NCBI GenBank assembly: GCA_030141605.1
Contig: JAQGDQ010000048.1
Location: 250,001-310,000 of the forward strand
From: Tubiluchus corallicola
Lineage: Eukaryota; Priapulida; Priapulimorpha; Priapulimorphida; Tubiluchidae
Direction of reading: 5' to 3'
DNA: 60,000 nucleotides
Shown: piece after piece, positions 1 to 27,984 of the stretch
Layout: every line of letters begins with the position of its first letter
Position numbering within the stretch: position 1 is the first letter of the stretch
Notes under the pieces: model-generated
The model's input: only the letters and a program-made list of their open reading frames with translations
Database searches by the model: none
Told to the model about the DNA's origin: nothing
Translations under genes and position numbers: made by a program

Positions 1-256
1 ACCCCACTAGCTGTGCTTTCTGCCAACTTTTGTGCAAATTTCTTCATTGTTTGCTGTTCTATTTGAAGAAATGAAATTTCTTCATTTCTTCTAATGCCTC
101 TTGCCTATCAAGACATCATGACTTAGTTGTTAACAAACTTTTATGTACCGATTAAAACTTGAATATACTTGTCTTTTGGATTACGTCCAATTATTGTCAA
201 TTAATTAGCTACTTACATGTTAGTTGATGAAATGAACATTGAATATTTTGCTTCAG

Positions 257-16878
<16,622 letters not shown>

Positions 16879-17590
16879 GTTAAGTCCAGTGGAAACGATA
16901 TTTAAAAAAATCATCAAGACTTTTGTGAAACACTCAGTTCCATGTTCCATGTGTTTTTGCATCTGTATTTCTTCTTTTGTTTGCATACCTTGCTTGGCAT
17001 GCAGGTATTCTGTTGCTGTGTCACACCACTGTTTGGCTGCTTTTTAGACTTCAGTATTATAAGTAGCTCTATAATTATTAATCTATATTTTGATAGTCAG
17101 TCCAACCAAGCCATTTCAGGTCCCCTGATTTTCCATGAGCTTTCTCCATCACTTATGCCATCGTGCAGCATCTGTCGTTCGTTCAGAATTTGAGTATAAA
17201 CAAGTTATACTTGAACCGTTTGGGGTTGTCATGAGATCTTTGGTATGAGGTTTGGGAAAATGTAATGGCCGAAGTCAATTAAAGGCCATTCCAAGTCATA
17301 TTCAGAACGGTGGTAAACAAATAGAAAGCTCAACAGTTGCGTAGCATTAATGGGCATAGTAGGAGTGTGTGAGCCCGATGAATGCAACGAATTAGAGTGG
17401 CTTGTCATGTACTAAAAATCCAACATATGCAAAAATTTTTTACTCCCTCCCCCAGAAAGAGGAGGGATGATCAAGGATGGTGGATATTGTAGGAGAATTA
17501 GTCAACTCAGTGCGAGGAGTTAAAATGATCTGTCACCTATTGACAGAAATGATTTAATCCCCCTCCCAGGAGGGATGCAGATCTAGGATT
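16879..17590 (+). other. CAPS2 3' flank with two GGAGGGATG hairpin motifs
   Basis: Probable 3' UTR then intergenic DNA. Near 17445-17470 and 17561-17580 two related segments each hold a CCCTCCC / GGAGGGATG pair followed by gat-a/t-caaggat or gatctaggat. They may be ends of a small repeat. No clear AATAAA was seen before 17200. Confidence 0.35.
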
Positions 17591-17599
17591 TAAACTACA

Positions 17600-18400
17600 T
17601 TTATTATTGTTTTTATTTTATTTTTTATTTTGCATTTATTTCAGTGTATAAAAAGTACCATAGAATAATAAACAAAGCATAGTTAAAAATCACAATTAAA
17701 AAAATATTTCTACACAAGACAAGTAAAATAAATATTTACACAAAGAACAGAGAATTAGTAAGCCAAATATGCAAAAAAGGGTTAGTAAAAGTATTCCCAA
17801 TTGGCAAATATATGCGAAGTTAAAATGATATCGGTATTATGAATAAAACAACGTAAGATTTCATTGCTTAAATTTAAAACTCGTTGACGAAGGCTAAAAT
17901 GACTTGAAAATAATTACAGCCATTTTCAGCACATATTCTCGATGCTGCGGTGCCCCTTCGGAAAGCAAAAAATTTCGTCAATGCAAAATAGTAGGCCGCT
18001 TTTAATTTCCCAATAGTCCCAACATTAAAAGTGATCCAGAGATTAGAACTGTAAAAAGTGGAACAAAAAGATTTAAACAGAACACGTTTGAAGGTGCAGT
18101 TGATTTAAAATATCGGCATCGTCTTTTCAGTTATCGTTAATTATGTGGACCAAGATATTTTATTTCATGTTCGAGTTTAATCGGTTCTCCTTAGCAAATC
18201 TGACATTCCTAAACGCATTAGGAATAAAATAGACAGATTTTATAACTATAGTGTTATAAAGAGGGTTTCGTTGGGCAAAATGTTAAATGTAGTGCTAGAC
18301 AACGGGTAAGGGTATCCAATGACTTTGGACAAAGGTAAGAATTGCTAGAAATGGCCAAACGTGCCAACTGTTGTTTGGACATGAGACATTTGACCAGGTA
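17600..18400 (-). mobile_element. LINE reverse transcriptase 3' fragment
   Basis: Minus-strand coding relics in order: a segment like KYLGxxI (HIINDNWKDDADILNQLH at about 18090-18170), then LFKSFCSTFYSSNLW and GKLKAAYYFALTKFFAFRRG (about 17940-18080). This matches the post-catalytic YLG...DDxDI...LWxxF block of several LINE RTs. Frameshifts and stops are present. The rest of the interval up to the next gene (18400-20577) holds no gene I can support. Confidence 0.65.
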
Positions 18401-20577
18401 GCTCCAGCGAGAAATTTGTGCTCTTTTTATACTTTAATTGCCTATGAAAATTTATGAATGAAATTTCGCTTAAAAGAATGATATCATATCAAACATTAAG
18501 ATCTTCAAGGTGTCGAACACTAAAGTCAGGGGACCTATGGCACCATCATTGATCGTCTGGTTTACTTGCATTAATATTTATACGTTGTAAAGTTTCATTT
18601 TTATGTTTATGTTGCTATAAACCCGTCCAATTTTAAATAGAGATTTATTATTTTATGTAAGTCTGTGTATGGATATTTATTATAATGTATGTGCATTGAT
18701 ATTTCATTTATTAGGCCATTTTAAATAGTGTGTGCCAGATGTTAAAACTGACTCAATTAAATGTATATTTATATGCGCATTTTTGAAAAGGGAACAGATA
18801 AGTGGTCACAGTGTGTGCATATCGGCAAAATTTAGCAATTGCCTGGAAGTTTGATGCAAAAACGTTGTGATATAATCTGCTACTAACTAGTTCTCACATA
18901 GATGAATGCTCAGTGCTTATCTCTTTGTCATTGATCTCATATAAGCTAGACTCTGTCCTGTTAAATAGATTCTGTCCTAATGGTCACCTATATTAAGTAG
19001 GCCTTAGTCATTGAGTTATAATTGACCACTTGTAAACTATGCAGTAGTGTTTGTCAAACATAATTTTGGGGAAATATGGTTATAAAGATTCTTGTTATAA
19101 TGGCAATGTCATCTTGTTGGAGGTAAATATATAGTGTTACTGGAATCATGTATGTTTGTGGTGGGCAGTTATGGCACTAATTAAGCTGATGGACATTTGT
19201 CCATGACGTGGTAAAAGTCTGATCACTTTACACTTAAGGCAAGGCATGTAGCTTGTATAAGTGAAAGTTAATTAAATTGGGTACCTCAACCGTCTTAACT
19301 TGTAATAATCTGAAGGTTAGCATTAATGTAATTTTCAAAGACCGTGTGATATGATAAACACCAATAAATTAAAAATAATGATTCTTCTTTCTCTGTTTTG
19401 TTTTTGCTGCTGCTGCATGGTATTGCAAAACTGTATTAGTCTTAACATGAATTTTAGACAGGAAAGCTGTGCCTTAAAATTAAGTGTTCTCCCAGCAGCT
19501 GTATTATTACATAAGCTGGTTAAAGACATAGAACTTCTGTTAGTTTATTAAAAATTTTAGTAGATCGTGACATAAAATAATAGCCATGACACTTATTGAC
19601 AAGAAAGAGTGATTTTTATAAGCGTATAAGCTGATAGTAAAATGCACTTATTGTTTAATTTTAATGTGTCTGTTACTTGCGTTCACATTACTAATAAGTT
19701 GTTGATTAGTAAAAAGCAGCGTATTAACCAATAGGGTAACTAGGCAATAGCCTAGAGCGCCGAAGTTTCAGGGCGTCACATTAGAAAAAATTCTTATCCT
19801 CGGAAATGTGTCATATATTATGGGGTTATGTCCTTTAATTCCTATAAAACTTGATAAAACTATAAAAATGTCCTATAATTCCACAATTAGATATTATAAT
19901 TACGTATCTTCATGATTTGGGCATTTTGGTGAATGTAAATAACAACTGTCTGTCGTGAAGTATGTATGTTTTTACAAAGTTGGTATTCTCATTGCGTATT
20001 TGATAGTTCTGGTGTATGCTCATTTTTAAAGAAAAATGTCCTATGATTCCTATATTTTTGAAAAGTAGAGCACGAGCCCTGATATTTTCATATTCATGTA
20101 CAATGTGCATTTTATAACACACCACAGGCAGCTTTTATATAAGTGCTGCATAATGAACAGGTGCAAAGTATTACACAACAAGCAGTGTGTTCATTCATTC
20201 TTGAATGTAAACACTATGCAAATACATGTAATTAAAATACATGTAGAACATCTCTGTTCTGTATGTGCATGTACAAATTGGCATTGTATATAATAAAAAT
20301 CTAATCTAACTAATAATGATCTAGAATAAATTTCACAATGACAAACAAGACTTGAAAAGAAAATAAGGAGCTGTTGGGCAAGCTAGGAAATTTACTTTCG
20401 TAACGTCTAGATGGCGCTTTCATTCCATACTTTGTTAGCCACTGCTAGATGCCGCCACAAAATCAAAGTGATCAAAGCACGTTTTTCGCCATTTGTCGTT
20501 TTGTTCGCGGCTTTTCGATAAAGCGTGCGTTTGTAATTTTTACTGCACAACTGTTAGTTGTGGTGTATTCTTTCAAT

Positions 20578-23500
20578 ATGGCATACAAAGGAGGCCAGAA
20601 GGTGCAGAAAGTTATGGTGCAGCCCATTGTATCCTTTAATGTATAATTTGTCATTATCTTAATTTTTTATCTGTTTTGTTACTCAATTTACTGTAGACTG
20701 CTGGTACAGTGGTAGCTAATGGCTCTAATATGGGTTATAATGCGTAATACCGGCTGGTAAAACACTTAACATCAGGCTCCTGTATGTCCACATTATAAAG
20801 GAACAAGCCAAAAAGAAAACTATCCTGTCACGCTGTTGTTCTTATACCCTGTAGCGGATAGCGCTATAGGCTGAAGCCTAAGGCCCGGGAAAATAAAACG
20901 AAAAAAATTTTTTTTTGTAAAAAAAAATAAATTGACAAAAGAGCAAGGGGCCCGCCAAAATAAAATATAGAAAAAAGTTTTTTTTCAAAAGTCAGTCACT
21001 ATATTTCAAATCGGGTTTACACAATTCAAGTTTACACAATTTAAGTTTACACAATTCAAGTTTACACAATTCACGTTCACACAGTTTAAGTTTAAGTTCA
21101 AAATTTCAGTTTCCGAATTTTTCAGTTTTCCGAAAGTCAGTTATAATTTCTGAATCAGTGATAAATTGTTTAATTTGTCATCCTTTAGAGAACAAAAACA
21201 CGTCAGCTCAGCAGTATAGCAACATTTAAATGGCCCGTTCCAAGCTCAAGCCTAAGGCCCATAAAATCATAATCCGCCGCTGCTTATACCTCTACATTGA
21301 ACCCCATAGCCTAGGTTCTCTAAATTTTATCACTTATCTGATCCAAGCATTGACTCTTACTAGAGTAGTGTGCCCGTGTTTACTGAATATAGATCTTCTT
21401 CGTTCACTGCATGATTTCCAAACACGTTTTTAGCTGCTTCACATTTCAACAGATGTTCAGTCGTGTCATACTTCTTCAAACACAGTGGACACATTAAATC
21501 ATACACTTATTTTTATAATTACACTTTAATTTGATCATGTTTAATATCCATTTAGTAATTTCATATACAGTTTTTTCATCACATAATTTATTGCCTGTTC
21601 CCAATTTTCCACACTATTTTTCTTAAATCTCAGTTTTATCTATCATCTCATTTTTTCACAGCTTCGACTTTTAGATACTTTTTAAATGCTTTTTTCCAAT
21701 GTGACTTCAATAAGCTTTGTATTCTTTCAGCATTTATATCTAAATCATACATACTTACAATTTCTCTAATTTCTGTCGTGCAGCTTCTGGGAATGTTTTT
21801 GTCACATATACTCAACATCACCTTTTTAGCATCTCTTTTACTCTCAGATACCAGCACACTTTGGTACCACATTAATTTTTTATAGTGTATTATTTGTCTA
21901 ATTGGCCATATTCCCCAAGTCATCATTAGGTCCCAATCACTCGTAGACATTTTTTGCTTCATCATACATCTTAGGGCTTCTTTTGCCAACTTTCTTCTTC
22001 ATAGTTTTTTTCTGTTAAGTTACCCCACACCTCCATATTGAAAATTAAACTAGGAGTCATCGTTGTCTTGTACAATAACTGTCTTATTTTTATAGCTTCA
22101 ATTCCTACATCGTCAGAACTACTCCAATTCATAATTTCATATATCATGCGTTCCACTTACTTCTTTTCGCTACAGACATGTGATTACTTTCTGTTTCGTT
22201 GATATAGTCACCTAAGTATTTATAATGGCTGACTTTATTAATTTTTCCTTTCTTAATACACATGTTACTTTCGTCAAGCCGATCTGCCTGCCTTTCCTAG
22301 TTTTCCTGTGATTACCAACTGTTGTGATTTTTCACCACTAAAAGCAAACCTTGATTTCTTCCATCAATCTACAATTTTTTGTCACATTCATTACTACATT
22401 TTCATCACCACAACCCTGAATATCATCCACATGTGTTCTGGCATCAAATCCAACATCATTATGTATTAACGAGAGTTTTTTCCTACTCATTTTATTTACC
22501 TGGTCTGTGCTAGCGCAACACATAACTGGTCCCCACACATTCCTTGTCGTACAGTTTCTCCGACTCAGAATTTCTTTGTTAATCCTACCAGTATACTAGT
22601 TTTCAGTTTCAATTTCAAATAAAATACTGCGGTATTTTTCATTTACACCAAGTCGCCATAAGTGCTTTTTTTCTTGAATGCAGGTTTTTTCTTTTATTTC
22701 ATATTCCCAATAACTTTTTCTCCAATTTGTTTATCCATAAACTGTTCTTCCACTTCTATAATGTTTTCCAAAATTCTGCTTTTCTGCGGCTTCTTCTCGT
22801 GCTCTGTGCCAAAAACTACAGTATTTCCCGTTCTCCCATTTCTTACAAACTTCTTTCATTTCTCCAAACTTCTCATGTCCATACCAGCAGTTTTCTCCAT
22901 GAAAACAGTGTAGTCCTTTATGATAAAAACTGCATAAAGGAACAGTACTTTCTTCATCTCTGCTTTCAACTACGCCTCCTCTATTGTCTGCATCTGCATC
23001 AACAGTTTCCCTAGATTTTACTATTTTCTTCGTACCTTCTACTGTTTTTTTGCAACTCACTTTTTTCTTTTGTTGACAGGTCATTGAACACATATAATGT
23101 TTGCATATCGTTTTTCAATGCTATACTTCCAACCTTCTTCTTTTAGTTCTTTTATTTCTTACTCTTTACCATTTAACTTTTTCTTTAAACTCCTTTCCCT
23201 TTTCTTTAAGCCCATCCAACTGAGTGTTTTCACTTCCCTTTTGTTGCATTTGTAGTTCTTTCTCCTTTATCTGTTCCTTTAGTATGCGATTTTCTTCTTC
23301 GTACCACTAAGCTGTTGCTCACATTTTCTTTTTGTTGTAATCTCATTTTTTAACTCTATATGCACAGCCCTCAGTTCTGTAATCTCTTTTTTCTATTGTT
23401 TTAATTCTTTATCTACTTGGGCACACCAAGTGCTAATCTTCATTACCCTCTCCTTTTCCAAGTCAATCTTTTTATGCTCTATTGCACATACAACCAAAAA

Positions 23501-26466
23501 ACTGTGTCAATGGTTTCCTCCATCCCCTTCTTTTCCATTTCTTTAAGTGCCGTGTTAATGCCCTATATGCTTTTTTCCTCATTTCTATGCAGACCATATG
23601 GTACCATTTATTACACCAATAACAAAGTAACCCATCGTCTTTTGCTGCAACAGTCATTTTGCACTTTGGACCACCTTCATCCTCATCCACCTCTATTTCC
23701 AGTCTTTCCTTGCTTTTAGCTCACCCCGTTCCCGAACACTTTTTTCTCTTTATCTTCCTCACTGTCATCATGTTGTTCACTATCTACAATACTGTTTCTT
23801 ATATCAGTATTTTCTTCATTATCAACTTGAAAATATTCCTCTACTATTCTTTCAACTCGAGTACTGTCAAAAGTCATTAACCTTTCATTCTCACTTTTAG
23901 TTCTCACTTTTAGATTCCCTCCACTGTGCAAAAAATTGTTAAAGGCAGGAATAAACGCGATATAACATATTTTATTTTTCACTCGATGGTCATGCACGTG
24001 GTGATTAGTATTATTTGTGATAAAACTTGATCGCTGCTTCACTATAGAAGAAATATTTTTGTATATTATAAATTTTCATCTCGATCCTACAACGTGGGTG
24101 TTAGTAGAAGGCTGAAGCTAGGCTTATCTAACTTATGTTTGTATATTAGAACTAGTAATTTAACCGATTTTAAGAAGCAGAAATCGGAGAATCAATCATA
24201 ATGGAACATGGATTCACTGTTTTAACGGGTCATAGCACTGAAAATAAGATAGTGCTCTTCTGAGATTTACCGTGGTCAATCATAAAAGACAAAGTGCCTT
24301 TAAGTCTCAAAAATTTTTACTTTTAACAGGAGCTTTCATCCTTCACGGACTTTGTCAGCTGAAATCTACTTGTATGGCCTAGATCTTGAATGATCTGCTG
24401 AATGTTGAAACTGACAAAGTCCATGAAGGACGAAAGCTTCTGTAAAAAATAAAATTTCTGAGACTTAATTCTGCTGGTTGTTTGACCCCTTTGGTGTTAC
24501 ATTAATTTATAGTAAATACAGTTGAATCCCTGTAATACGGCTCATAATGAAACTCTCAGTAAACAAGCCAAACTTATAAAACGAATGTAATCACTTGTGG
24601 TTACTACAAAACCCTGCATTCAGTGCATCATACAATGTTTTCCCAAAGTCCCGCCAGTATAATTTTAGCGTAATCAAACATGTAATACGAACTTCAGTCT
24701 CATGATTATTGATTAATGACGTGTTCTCAAATGTTCGTAATTTAAGCTGCCCGTTGGTTGTGTGTACAGCAATAACTAATTCATAACTTTATATATAATA
24801 ACTTCTATTTTGGGAAGAAATCTACGTGCAGTACACTAAAACCTTAACCAACTCGACAGAATTTGATATTCCGATATCTACAAAATGTAAGTACACAAGA
24901 ATTTTACTTACTTGAATTATAAAAATTTGAATTTTTTTTTTAGTTTTTAGACTTTGCATTGCCTTTTTGATACATTCACAAATGTCAAATAAAAACAAAG
25001 TTCAGAAAATAAACTTAAATTTTATTGCTCTGGTTGTGCATTAAAATAATAACACATTTACTGCTGCAATTTTTCAACAAGGCGGTGTGACATCACTCCG
25101 TGTAGTTAAACTTTATTCAAATGCTTTTATACAGAGATCACGTATATCCATTTGGCTGTATGAAAATGTAAATCTGCGAATAGAAGGCTGTATTATTGGC
25201 TTTGATGAATATATGAACTTGGTTCTGGATGAAGCCGAAGAGTTTCACATAAAAACAAAGAACAGAAAAACCTTGGGTAAGTTAATGAGGTTTTCTATAG
25301 TGCCGTAATGGAATTTTGGCTATGTGTACTAAATCGATGTAGAATGGCTCGTTAAATTTGATTAGATGTTATCCTTACACTGCTTTCTAATTTTACCTGC
25401 CTTCCAAGTTACTACCTACACGGGTAGCAAAAATCAGACTCGCTTACCCGATTGTTAAGATTCAGTGGCAGTGAATAAATTGTAATCATTTATATTCGCA
25501 AATAAAAACAACCATTGGTGCTTTTCAGCTGATTGTGTTACCTTAGCAATAAACATTCAGTTATTACATGCTTAGGCCTTGAAAGCGAGCTATGAGCCAC
25601 AATGATAGCATTTTGCCACCGCACCGCCTTACCTCCCAGACTTCTTAATTACTTGTATTGCACGCTTTATCAATGAATCAGCTACATTGGGATTATAATA
25701 ATCTATTTGTTATGTCCATTTGTTGGTATCATTGTTAAATTGTTAGTGGCCCGAAAGCTTTTTAAACCATTTCGTTTGAACAATTAACCTTTTTGTAAAG
25801 AAACTACAGTTTCTGTAAACTTTCGTCGATCACCCCTTCAGCAACAATGTAGTTGCTGCAGGCTTGCTAATGCCTAAATACACTATTGTACAGTAGTTAA
25901 AAATAATGCTGACTAATAATTTACTGACCTTAGATTTAATGTGTTTGAGTGAAAGCTGGCAGTGTGCCAACACAGCTGTTATTAGCCTCATATAGGTATC
26001 TATTGAACAGTGCAAGTGTGCCGCAGAAAGTGACATTTAAATTTTAAGTGAATTCTTAAACATTGAATATCACATTAATAATATTGTCTGCATTTTGATT
26101 GTTGGAACTGGGTAGAAATGTTTGGCTTTGTTAATAAACAATGCAGGCATGTGCCTGGGTACTCAATGGACACACTGCATGTACCAACCTTAATTTTGAA
26201 GTGATTTTGAAATGGCATAGTAAAACCATTGTGACTGTGTATGATTACTTGTTGTTGATAATATAGATGCCCTTTATTAATTCACATTTTGTAATGCTGT
26301 CTAGTTCACTTTAACTTGTCTTTCTGATTTCTTTAGTTTTGACATCTTGTAAAAGTGTGTGACATACTCTTTTGAGATGTTGTTGTCTTCTTTAGGTCGA
26401 GTTCTGTTGAAAGGGGACAATATTACACTAATTCAACAAGTTGACATAGACACGCCTGCTGAATAG
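20578..26466 (+). CDS. SNRPE: Small nuclear ribonucleoprotein E (SmE)
   Basis: Four exons: 20578-20628, 24860-24886, 25135-25276, 26396-26466. Together they encode 96 residues (human 92). Exon 1 gives [17 protein letters not shown] and exon 2, only 27 nt, gives NLIFRYLQN. Exon 3 opens [13 protein letters not shown] and carries the Sm1 motif around [16 protein letters not shown]. Exon 4 holds Sm2 with the SmE-typical [10 protein letters not shown], where KG replaces the RG of other Sm proteins. SmE is a member of the heptameric Sm ring that encircles the U1, U2, U4 and U5 snRNAs in the nucleus. Junctions are GT-AG and phases agree. A nearly perfect AATAAA lies at 26814-26819 in the likely 3' UTR. 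Intron 1 (4.2 kb) is swollen by a LINE. Confidence 0.95.
20850..21290. mobile_element. Decayed transposon ends with minisatellite
   Basis: Contains two diverged copies of a ggcccgcc/g-aaaataaaa-(A)n-(T)n block (20881-20925 and 20948-20988) and a third ctcaagcctaaggccc segment at 21246. Similar sequence (aggcaatagcctagagcgccg) stands at 19742-19765 upstream of SNRPE. This style of degenerate 'gcctaaggcccg' sequence is common at ends of old DNA elements in invertebrates. No ORF remains. Confidence 0.45.
21016..21090 (+). repeat. 15-bp minisatellite, about five units
   Basis: Tandem copies of TTTACACAATTCAAG with single-base changes (ttcaag, tttaag, ttcacg), inside SNRPE intron 1. Confidence 0.9.
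21440..24060 (-). mobile_element. Decayed LINE, 5' ORF1 plus RT tail, RT core missing
   Basis: Minus-strand element in SNRPE intron 1. From its 5' side it shows an acidic N-terminal segment (24042-23716), a PHD-like zinc finger (23690-23472), a Lys/Glu-rich coiled-coil region (about 23400-23110), a CCCH zinc finger (23093-22731), then RT remnants such as [14 protein letters not shown] (about 22470) and [19 protein letters not shown] (about 22050), and a C-terminal part with [18 protein letters not shown] (about 21890). The catalytic RT and endonuclease are absent or beyond recognition, so it is internally deleted and frameshifted. Confidence 0.7.
22731..24042 (-). pseudogene. LINE ORF1 relic with PHD-like and CCCH zinc motifs
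   Basis: The PHD-like part reads [16 protein letters not shown], the C-C-WYH-C core of a PHD finger. The CCCH part has spacing C-X8-C-X5-C-X3-H (ending ENCWYGH) followed by a second partial [13 protein letters not shown]-type ORF1 proteins are known in several LINE clades; the CCCH combination is less familiar to me. Broken into at least three frames, so not a functional gene. Confidence 0.65.
24301..24465. repeat. Imperfect palindrome (MITE-like hairpin)
   Basis: Arms 24301-24358 and 24411-24465 pair over about 55 bp: taagtctca at the left end mirrors tgagactta at the right, and cggactttgtcag mirrors ctgacaaagtcc. The 50-bp loop is unique. It lies 400 bp upstream of the SNRPE microexon. Confidence 0.85.
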
Positions 26467-27984
26467 CCACAAGACAGGCACAAATCTGAAGTGTGTAAAT
26501 GTATAGGCTTCTTTGGATTAATGGTTTCTAGTAATGTTGCTATGTCAAACATTGTATATACACACAATTTACACGAAGTTATTGTATATATGAATTTTCA
26601 CAATCTCTGCCTTTACAAAGCACATTTGCTAGCAGTGGCAGTTCTCCAAACACAGAAACTGGCTGAACCGGACCACAGTCAGGCCCAGTGACATTTATTT
26701 ACAGTTTTTGCAGTTCTGTCATCAAATTTATAAAATGTCTTTTTATTCCTGCACCGATATTTGTTGCTGTGAGCTCCTTCATTGAATCACCAATTTCCCT
26801 ACTATTCCTGTAAAATAAATGTAGTTTGATTAAGCTAAAATTCATTTGTATAATAGCAATCTTTATTCTTCATTGTCTCTACAGCTTTGGACATTTAGCA
26901 TGATGTTTAATGAGTCTGAAAAACATGGGCAGATAAACCAGCTCTGTTCTAAATTTCTAATTTTTTGCAGACTACAACAACAAAACACTGGAATTTTTTC
27001 CTCCAAATTTGCCCAGACTTTTGAGCACGACTAGTTTTGAGCTATTAGTAGCTATTAAGCATGTCTGATGTGTAAACTATTGGCTCGTGTTCGAAGTATC
27101 ATGGATAAATTATTGCACGTGGGAAAAACGTACGATTGTCCTGTGTTTTATATTTGTTGGCTAGAGCTATAATTTCTGAAATTTCACTTCAAATAGCTTC
27201 ATACTTTTAAATACATTTAAAAGTAGACATTTTCAAAATGTTTAGCATATTTTAATGCTTTATTACTGTCTGTAATTAAATCTAATGGTAAATAATAAGG
27301 CTTGTATTACATGTATATTATGCACGTGCTGATAAATAATCATTGTATAACTTTTGTGTATAGTATCATGTTCAGTCATGTTGTTCTTGTATTCTATTCC
27401 GTAGAAATAAACAATTTGTAGAATTACATAAATTTTTTTCTGATAATCTATATTTCTTATTTCAGAAATCAACACCATTGATCATAACATATAAAGCAAT
27501 AATAAGTCAAACTTTTTAGTACTCATTTTCAAAGTCCAATTGATGACGAGCCTTATGTGTAATTACATTATAATACTTTTAGCGTTGCATTCGGGTACGA
27601 TATATGTACTCTGCCGTATTTAGGATTTAGATTCGATAAATGATGTCCAGTAGGTTCGACTATGGGCTAATAGAATTACACAGTTACTCTGATGCATTAT
27701 AGATACTTGACCGCATTTTACTGTAGTACCGTTTTGTACAAACAGTGTACAATGCAAGATGACAAGTTATGCGAGGGTAAAATTGTGCTTCTGCATATTT
27801 AAGTGTGTATAATTTTAAAAGTTGTGAATTTACAATGAATTATGACATGGACACAGCTTATAAATGTTTTTAGGCTTTAGAACTTGAAAATTAAAGCTCT
27901 GGGTACAGTAAAAGCACATTCGGTGCATCACTAAATACTTTACTACAATACTGCCTGCAGGTATAGAATGCAAGTGTAACATGG
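26467..27984. other. Intergenic, tail-to-tail between SNRPE and AP4M1
   Basis: Holds the 3' UTRs of the two convergent genes and the AATAAA at 26814-26819. No ORF with recognisable content and no repeat family noted. Confidence 0.5.

Noticed and set aside
24516-24600. Second pogo-like terminal repeat (acagttgaatccctgtaatac)
   Set aside because: Only one end resembles the Tigger terminus; no inverse partner was found nearby.
27640-27665. tRNA T-arm-like ggttcgactatgggc
   Set aside because: No box A, acceptor stem or cloverleaf could be found around it.
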